The notes below the pieces were generated by a model. It did not search any database, was not told the DNA's origin, and worked only from the letters and a program-made list of their open reading frames with translations. A DNA stretch of 8,449 bases from the NCBI GenBank assembly GCA_027295975.1, contig JAPUJX010000291.1, positions 1 to 8,449 on the forward strand. The letters are read 5' to 3'. Source of the DNA: Gammaproteobacteria bacterium (GTDB lineage: Bacteria; Pseudomonadota; Gammaproteobacteria; Pseudomonadales; Azotimanducaceae). Made by a program: the position numbers and the translations under genes. Positions within the stretch are counted from its first letter, which is position 1. Every line of letters starts with the position of its first letter. This document shows, piece after piece, positions 1 through 4,435 of this stretch.

Positions 1-1212
1 GAAAGTTTTGGTCGACACGACGGCCACTTCGGGCCCTGCGTGCAGGTATACGCCGCCCGCGCAGGTGCGGGCGATGGTGCTCCCAACACTGTTGACTACC
101 CCCAGCACCGTACCGCCTTTGCGCTGGATCTCCTCCACTGCCGCCAGCGTATCGAACGTTTCTCCGGATTGGCTCACTGCAAAGTAGAGCGTGTCCTGCT
201 CAACTATTGGATTGCGATAACGAAACTCCGCGGCGGGTTCCGAATCACTCGGGATTCGTGCCAATCGTTCTATGATCTTTGCGCCCAACAGCCCCGCTAT
301 GTGGGCGGAGCCGCAACCCAGCACCTTGATACGTTTGAAACGCAGGAGATCTTTCGCTTCGATGTTCAAACCTCCGAGACGCGCCGATGAGAATCGCGGT
401 TCGAGACGTCCGCGCAGCGTTCGTGTCACGGCGTCGGGCTGCTCGTGGATTTCCTTGAGCATGAAATGCGCGAAATTTTCCTTATCGAACTGTGTGTCGA
501 GAAGTTTGATGGTGGACGGCGTCTTGTCGCTGGGAACTGCGTCCAGGGTCGTGACCTCGTAACCGTCCCTGGTTAGTCGAGCGATTTCCCCGTCGTCCAG
601 ATAAACTACCTGCTGGGTGTGGCGAACCAGGGCGGCGACATCGGACGCGGCAAAAAGCGCCTTGTCGGCAATACCGAGAACCACCGGGCTGCCGTTGCGC
701 GCCACCACCATCTCATCGGGATGATTGGTGTCGAGCACGGCTACACCATACGCTCCCGATACCCGGCGTAATACCGAGCGAACATTGTCAATGAGAGAAT
801 CGCCCTTTTCGGCCGCGATGAGATGCGCAAGCAACTCCGTGTCGGTTTCCGAGGTGAGTTTGATCCCATCGGCCTCGAGCGCGGCGCGCAACACGTTGGC
901 GTTCTCGATGATGCCGTTGTGTACCACCGCGATTCGTTCGCTGCTGTCTGTATGTGGATGGGCGTTTGCATCACTCGGCTCGCCGTGGGTTGCCCAGCGC
1001 GTGTGACCGATGCCGACGGTCCCTTTGAGACGCGCAGGCAAACGTGCCTCCATCTCTCTCACCTTGCCCTTCGCCTTGTAAACGGCGAGACCGCCCGCCC
1101 GGTGTACGGCAATACCCGCCGAGTCGTAACCGCGGTATTCCAACCGGCGTAATCCTTCAACGAGAATCGGCATGGCATTGTGCCGCCCGACGTAACCAAC
1201 TATTCCACACAT
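1..1212 (-). CDS. glmS: Glutamine--fructose-6-phosphate aminotransferase (isomerizing), 3'-truncated by window edge
   Basis: GlmS makes glucosamine-6-phosphate from fructose-6-phosphate and glutamine in the cytoplasm, the first step towards UDP-GlcNAc for peptidoglycan and LPS. Reading down from the ATG at 1212 gives exactly 404 uninterrupted codons to base 1. The protein starts MCGIVGYVG, so Cys2 becomes the N-terminal nucleophile of the glutaminase domain (about 2-225). Family motifs follow: RRLEYRGYDSAG (22-33), GHTRWATHGEP (69-79), HNGIIEN (98-104) and SETDTE (121-126). The first sugar-isomerase (SIS) domain starts near 295, with SQSGETFDT at 347-355, and the visible part ends in the conserved VVSTKTF. 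The E. coli enzyme is about 609 residues, so roughly the last third is outside the window. The phosphate-binding loop reads CGSAH where many homologues have CGTS. AAAGGG lies 8 nt before the ATG. The gene lies 30 nt downstream of the 88-residue gene and is probably cotranscribed with it. Identity is very secure. Confidence 0.97.
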   Translation of the reverse strand, partial: MCGIVGYVGRHNAMPILVEGLRRLEYRGYDSAGIAVHRAGGLAVYKAKGKVREMEARLPARLKGTVGIGHTRWATHGEPSDANAHPHTDSSERIAVVHNGIIENANVLRAALEADGIKLTSETDTELLAHLIAAEKGDSLIDNVRSVLRRVSGAYGVAVLDTNHPDEMVVARNGSPVVLGIADKALFAASDVAALVRHTQQVVYLDDGEIARLTRDGYEVTTLDAVPSDKTPSTIKLLDTQFDKENFAHFMLKEIHEQPDAVTRTLRGRLEPRFSSARLGGLNIEAKDLLRFKRIKVLGCGSAHIAGLLGAKIIERLARIPSDSEPAAEFRYRNPIVEQDTLYFAVSQSGETFDTLAAVEEIQRKGGTVLGVVNSVGSTIARTCAGGVYLHAGPEVAVVSTKTF

Positions 1213-1220
1213 TCGAGTAA

Positions 1221-1226
1221 CCCTTT
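1221..1226 (-). promoter_or_regulatory. Ribosome binding site of glmS
   Basis: On the minus strand AAAGGG sits 8 nt before the ATG at 1212. This supports that start, which is also required by the catalytic Cys at position 2. Confidence 0.7.
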
Positions 1227-1235
1227 TTCAGAACA

Positions 1236-1251
1236 TACGGCTTCAGCCGTA
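1236..1251 (-). promoter_or_regulatory. Small RNA hairpin over the stop codon of the 88-residue gene, ahead of glmS
   Basis: The 16 bases form a perfect inverted repeat. On the minus-strand RNA it folds as UACGGC-UGAA-GCCGUA: a 6-bp stem with a UGAA loop that contains the stop codon TGA (1245-1243). It lies 23 nt before the glmS ATG. No run of U follows it, so it is not a classical intrinsic terminator. A processing or mRNA-stability element is possible. The structure is seen; the function is inferred. Confidence 0.5.
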
Positions 1252-1509
1252 GATAACGCGCCGGATCTGCCGCGTGCTGAGCGACGGTGCGGAAAAACAC
1301 CGGGCCGTCAGCTCCCCTTGAATCAGGGTGTAGATCGCCGCGTTTTTTAGTCCGGACTGTTTGAGCTCGAGATGCCGACGTAGAACGAATGTTTCCGGCG
1401 TCTCGGAAAAGAAAGCGACAACTTCACGAACCACCCGCCGGGACTCGGCCGGGGTCAGCGATGAATTGCCGCTGAGATAATCCACCAACTCATTCAGATC
1501 CGTATTCAC
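1243..1509 (-). CDS. Uncharacterised small helical protein (88 aa) upstream of glmS
   Basis: I do not recognise a named family with certainty. The product is 88 residues, cytoplasmic (no signal peptide or membrane segment), and looks mostly helical. It has charged stretches such as AESRRVVREVV (21-31) and FVLRRHLELK (41-50), and ends in QIRRVIYG, which has the feel of a conserved C-terminus. The start is GTG at 1509; no ATG lies upstream in frame before a TAA, and the Shine-Dalgarno sequence is weak. It lies 30 nt upstream of glmS and 80 bp downstream of the DUF3570 gene on the same strand, so it probably forms a small operon with glmS. Coding is supported by composition and position. A regulatory or nucleic-acid-binding role would be a guess. 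Confidence 0.72.
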   Translation of the reverse strand: MNTDLNELVDYLSGNSSLTPAESRRVVREVVAFFSETPETFVLRRHLELKQSGLKNAAIYTLIQGELTARCFSAPSLSTRQIRRVIYG

Positions 1510-1589
1510 GGCTAATATCCAGAATACCTTGAAGATAATCCAGAATTATGCCCGATATCGGACACTTTTGTTTGTAAAGGAAAGTAAAT
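1510..1589 (-). promoter_or_regulatory. Short intergenic region with paired repeats; probable 5' region of the 88-aa gene and glmS
   Basis: This 80-bp AT-richer gap separates the DUF3570 gene from the 88-residue gene. It contains two copies of ATCCAGAAT (plus strand, 1517-1525 and 1538-1546), spaced by 21 bp, and a perfect 10-bp palindrome CCGATATCGG (1552-1561). On the minus strand TTTACA (1578-1573) could be a -35 element, but I find no well-spaced -10 partner. There is no hairpin plus T-run, so read-through from the upstream operon cannot be excluded. Confidence 0.4.
1517..1546. repeat. Two 9-bp direct repeats 21 bp apart
   Basis: ATCCAGAAT occurs at 1517-1525 and 1538-1546. The 21-bp period is two helical turns, so both copies face the same side of the DNA, as expected for a direct-repeat operator. 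They lie 8-37 bp upstream of the GTG of the 88-residue gene. The repeat is seen; an operator role is inferred. Confidence 0.45.
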
Positions 1590-2747
1590 CTAATACCAGA
1601 ACGAGATAAAGGCGCGGGTTACGATCGAATGAAAGCCATACAGCGGTTCGCTGCCCGCGTTAACACCCGTTGCGGTGACGTCACGAAAGTTGTCGTAGTC
1701 AAAATAAATGTAGTCGACAAACAGGTTCACTTCGCCTTTTTTGAAGAACGGCATCCAATCCGGCTTGAACTCGTAACTCAGTCCCACTCCGGCGGTATGG
1801 GAAACGAACGTACTGAGTTCCTTGTCGCGGGCGAGAAAGTTCTGCGCCGAGGGGCGATCGAAGAGGTCGCTGTAAAAGTCGGCCGACGTCTGCGAGTAAT
1901 AACGATATTTCACATCGAGGGTTATCCCCTTGGGCAACGGATGCACATAGGTAAACTCGACGTTCCACGCATCAACTCCCCAGGTATCCGTGTAATAACG
2001 GTATTCGGCCTTCACAGACGCACGGTACGGCAGGTAATACAAGGCCCGAATGGCCGTGGCACTCGAGGTTTTGGTACGTGGATAAATTTCCGGCTCGTAC
2101 TCGTAACCTCGTGCCGAGTTGACGTCGAGATAACGCACCTGTCGATAGGGGTTGTTGAGAAACCCTTCGTCGCTCACTCCTTCGTAGTTGAGGTTGACGA
2201 TCATGTTTTTGGTGATGATCTGTGAGAGGTCGACCCGGTAACCCTGGCGGGTCGTTTCTTCCTCGAAGTTGAGATCGCCATTGCGATAAACCGTATCCCA
2301 GCCCCGGCCGTAACTGATGCCGAGGGTGGTGAGGTCGCCGAAAAAATCCTGGCTGATGCCAAACCGCACCGAGTCCGCCGAATAGTCGTCTTCCTCGCTG
2401 TTGGTGTAGGAAAGCCCCATGAAGGTTTTGCCGTGCAGGTAGTCGACACCGATACTCTTTTCGTCTCGCTCTTCTTCGTACTCGCTGGCGGTGGCCATCA
2501 CGTCGATCGAAGCGCTGGTAATCATGTCGACGTAATAATTACTCCAAACCGACACGGTGTCTCTGAACCCTTTTCGAACCAGCACCGAAGGACCAACCAC
2601 CTGAAGTCCACCTCCATCGTACCCGTGATACATCAGGTCGGCCCGGTCTTCAGGGAGAATGGCAGCCTGGGCCGCCGATCCGAACAACACCAACCCTGCA
2701 ATTGCCTGGAGCAGTCCTTTGCGGGGCTTGGAACTAGTTACAGCCAC
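1590..2747 (-). CDS. DUF3570 family outer-membrane beta-barrel protein
   Basis: Predicted outer-membrane barrel of about 385 residues whose family function is not established. A Sec signal peptide (KPRKGLLQAIAGLVLFGSAAQA) is followed by the family signature LPEDRADLMYHGYDGGG and then GPSVLVRK. The rest is alternating amphipathic strands rich in Tyr and Phe, and the protein ends in FISFWY, an aromatic terminus suited to BAM insertion. The start is ambiguous. GTG at 2747 gives a compact n-region (MAVTSSKPRK) and overlaps the DUF4266 gene by 14 nt. GTG at 2765 would add six residues (MGLGAV), and neither has a strong Shine-Dalgarno sequence. It is the last gene of the five-gene operon, directly after DUF4266, an association I recall as common for these two families. 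Family assignment rests on the N-terminal signature and the neighbour. Confidence 0.88.
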   Translation of the reverse strand: MAVTSSKPRKGLLQAIAGLVLFGSAAQAAILPEDRADLMYHGYDGGGLQVVGPSVLVRKGFRDTVSVWSNYYVDMITSASIDVMATASEYEEERDEKSIGVDYLHGKTFMGLSYTNSEEDDYSADSVRFGISQDFFGDLTTLGISYGRGWDTVYRNGDLNFEEETTRQGYRVDLSQIITKNMIVNLNYEGVSDEGFLNNPYRQVRYLDVNSARGYEYEPEIYPRTKTSSATAIRALYYLPYRASVKAEYRYYTDTWGVDAWNVEFTYVHPLPKGITLDVKYRYYSQTSADFYSDLFDRPSAQNFLARDKELSTFVSHTAGVGLSYEFKPDWMPFFKKGEVNLFVDYIYFDYDNFRDVTATGVNAGSEPLYGFHSIVTRAFISFWY

Positions 2748-2985
2748 AACCGCCCCCAGACCCACCTTCGGCCCCGCGTGCGCCTTCCCGTGCCTGATAA
2801 ACGTGATGCAGATAGGCAGCAGCCACCGGCGCCCGGTTGAAGCTCATGATGGGATCCGCAAGGTTGTTTCGCTCGTATGGGTTCACCCATGGCTCGAGTT
2901 TCATCGAAGAACAGCCAACAGATCCCATAATCGAAACGCTCAACAAGATAGCCAACATAACCCTGGATACATTTGGGAACTTCAT
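2734..2985 (-). CDS. DUF4266 small lipoprotein with Gly-rich CxC tail
   Basis: An 83-residue predicted lipoprotein. The signal peptide MKFPNVSRVMLAILLSVSIMG leads to SVGC, with lipid-modified Cys25 followed by SSM, which favours the outer membrane. The mature part carries the family pattern EPWVNPYERNNLADPIM (31-47), then HHVYQAREGARG (60-71), and ends GGSGGGCGCN with Cys80 and Cys82. I recognise this as DUF4266, a family usually found beside DUF3570; its function is unknown to me. The tail cysteines could bind a metal or cofactor, form a disulfide, or be modified. The start ATG has AGGAGA 5 nt upstream. That ribosome site overlaps the stop codon of the preceding barrel gene, which suggests coupled translation. 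Its last codons overlap the start of the DUF3570 gene. Confidence 0.88.
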   Translation of the reverse strand: MKFPNVSRVMLAILLSVSIMGSVGCSSMKLEPWVNPYERNNLADPIMSFNRAPVAAAYLHHVYQAREGARGAEGGSGGGCGCN

Positions 2986-2990
2986 GGTCG

Positions 2991-2996
2991 TCTCCT
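2991..2996 (-). promoter_or_regulatory. Ribosome binding site of DUF4266 gene, overlapping upstream stop codon
   Basis: AGGAGA on the minus strand lies 5 nt before the ATG at 2985 and shares bases with the TAG stop (2997-2995) of the upstream barrel gene. This arrangement fits translational coupling. Confidence 0.65.
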
Positions 2997-3657
2997 AGAA
3001 AAAGAGGGTTACCCCGCCGGAAAACTCGATGTTGTGTTTGGTTTCCTGAGCACCGAGCAAATCGGTTTCGAATACGTGATCGCGAACGTCGATATGAAAC
3101 GCAAGCCAGTCCTTCGCGATGAGTCGATAGCCAACCCCGGCATTGATCGTAAAGAGGTCATCCCCGCCAAAGTTGGTGCTGCCAACCCCGGCAACAACAT
3201 ACATGCTGCCTTTGAAAGCCAACCCGCGTCCAAGGAAAGATTCACCTGGAAAGATGTTGTAACCGACCGACACGTTGTAATACGTCATATCCCGTTCGTC
3301 GTCGCTGAGAATCTGTGCTCCCCCGCTCAAACGTTCGAAACTGGTTTCGCCCAGGGTCGTTTTTCCGTACTGGCCTTCAACGAAAAAATCTTCCGTTACG
3401 TGATAGGCAACTCTTGCGCCTACAACCGTGTTGCTGCCGAAGTCCTCAACGCTCATCATTCCGCCGAGCAAACCAAACTCGAAGTTCTCTTTATCGAGCC
3501 TGTCTATGTCGATCTCTCGGCGTTCCGGCTCCCGCACCACGAGGGGTTCCAGCTCGAGTTCATCGGGATCGGGCGCGGCTACTGCCGCCGGGAACACCCA
3601 AAGTGTGCCCATGGCAACTATCGCGGCTAGAAAAATATGCTGAATCCGGCTTTCCAT
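2995..3657 (-). CDS. Small outer-membrane beta-barrel protein (OMP_myx_plus-like)
   Basis: A 220-residue exported protein. The signal peptide (about 1-28) ends in PAAVAA. An acidic linker (DPDELELEPLV, then EPERREIDIDRLDKENFE, about 30-60) precedes a compact barrel of about 160 residues: FGLLGGMMSVEDFGSN (61-76), GARVAYHVTEDFFVEGQYG (80-98), and further amphipathic strands to the C-terminal GGVTLFF. The block ENFE-G-GG-SVEDFGSN-GARVAYHVTEDFFVE matches what I recall of the outer-membrane beta-barrel family TIGR04565 (OMP_myx_plus), whose role is not established. The ATG at 3657 lies inside the end of the SH3-barrel gene (31-nt overlap), and the next gene starts 9 nt after its stop. Only a weak ribosome site (AGAG) precedes it, so translation may depend on the upstream gene. 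The barrel call is firm, the family name likely. Confidence 0.84.
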   Translation of the reverse strand: MESRIQHIFLAAIVAMGTLWVFPAAVAAPDPDELELEPLVVREPERREIDIDRLDKENFEFGLLGGMMSVEDFGSNTVVGARVAYHVTEDFFVEGQYGKTTLGETSFERLSGGAQILSDDERDMTYYNVSVGYNIFPGESFLGRGLAFKGSMYVVAGVGSTNFGGDDLFTINAGVGYRLIAKDWLAFHIDVRDHVFETDLLGAQETKHNIEFSGGVTLFF

Positions 3658-4415
3658 TGATCTATCTCTTGGTTGTCGTCTCGACTGGTGAGCACCGTAT
3701 GGCGTTTGTATTCCATCCGCAGAATGAACCGGTCACTCAGGTAGACGTTCACGCCCGTTCCCGCATGGACAATCTCGTCGGTGCGGTCTTCCGCCTGAAC
3801 TATGGTGGTATGCGGCTTGGTTTTGATCATACCGGTGCCAATCGTGAAATAAGGTGACACACGCCACTCGGGAAACGGATACATGACAATGTTTCCCGAT
3901 GCCATCAGACCATCGGAGAAATTACCGAGGATCTGAGTGGCTTCGAACTGCACAGTGATGTGTTTGTTGAGTGCGTAACCCAGATACCCGGTGATCGAGG
4001 CCGCACCGCCGAAATCTCCACCGTTCAGGCCCAGCTCCCATCGCCGCCTGGCGAAGTCACCCAGCGCAATTTTTCCGAAATCGATCTGATTTCCTTCGAG
4101 GTCCAGGGTGTGACGCATCTGCTCGACGTGCACCCAGCCTTCCTGCAGACGTTGACCACGAGGCACCCGTACCTTGAACCACTCCGTGCGTTGTTTGAGG
4201 ATCTGGATGCGATCGCCCTGACCGGCCACATAAAATACCGGGTAACCGCGGCCCGGGCCGGTATGCATCTCGATATATGGATCCGACACCACCACTTCGG
4301 GCTGATAGGTCTGAAAGAAGTCCAGCACTCGCGCCTGGGCGGAAACGGCAACGAACAGGCAAACGAGGGCCAGCAGCAATCGCGTTCCCAGGTATCTGAC
4401 TAGTCTGCCGTTCAT
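3627..4415 (-). CDS. Exported SH3-domain protein with C-terminal beta barrel
   Basis: A 262-residue protein in two parts. After a clear signal peptide (MNGRLVRYLGTRLLLALVCLFVAVSAQA), residues about 42-100 form a bacterial SH3 domain: VVVSDPYIEMHTGPGRGYPVFYV, then GDRIQILKQRTEWFKVRV and EGWVHVEQM. Such domains often bind peptidoglycan or peptides. From about 122 to 262 there is a small outer-membrane-type barrel (ARRRWELGLNGGDFGG, ITGYLGYALNKHITVQFEA, YFTIGTGMI), ending AGFSIFF. The ATG at 4415 was chosen because AAGGAG lies 10 nt upstream and the signal peptide then starts cleanly. A TTG at 4439 overlapping the upstream TGA is an alternative and would add eight basic residues. The gene follows the di-haem lipoprotein gene by 20 nt and overlaps the next by 31 nt. 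It may bridge the cell wall and outer membrane; that is inference. Confidence 0.86.
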   Translation of the reverse strand: MNGRLVRYLGTRLLLALVCLFVAVSAQARVLDFFQTYQPEVVVSDPYIEMHTGPGRGYPVFYVAGQGDRIQILKQRTEWFKVRVPRGQRLQEGWVHVEQMRHTLDLEGNQIDFGKIALGDFARRRWELGLNGGDFGGAASITGYLGYALNKHITVQFEATQILGNFSDGLMASGNIVMYPFPEWRVSPYFTIGTGMIKTKPHTTIVQAEDRTDEIVHAGTGVNVYLSDRFILRMEYKRHTVLTSRDDNQEIDQWKAGFSIFF

Positions 4416-4425
4416 CCTTTTCCGG

Positions 4426-4431
4426 CTCCTT
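4426..4431 (-). promoter_or_regulatory. Ribosome binding site that decides the start of the SH3-barrel gene
   Basis: AAGGAG on the minus strand lies 10 nt upstream of the ATG at 4415 and downstream of the alternative TTG at 4439, so it supports the ATG. Confidence 0.65.
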
Positions 4432-4435
4432 AAGC

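Noticed and set aside
1213..1242. glmS ribozyme-riboswitch upstream of glmS
   Set aside because: The gap is only 30 nt and the ribozyme is a feature of Gram-positive bacteria. No room or matching structure exists here.
1552..1561. CCGATATCGG palindrome as a terminator for the DUF3570 operon
   Set aside because: It has no loop-forming centre and no T-run after it on the minus strand, so it cannot be an intrinsic terminator. A protein site remains possible.
2659..3630. Long plus-strand open frame (323 codons) opposite the DUF4266 and barrel genes
   Set aside because: It lies antisense to three well-supported genes, has no signal, domain or ribosome site, and reads as the reverse-frame shadow of their codon bias.
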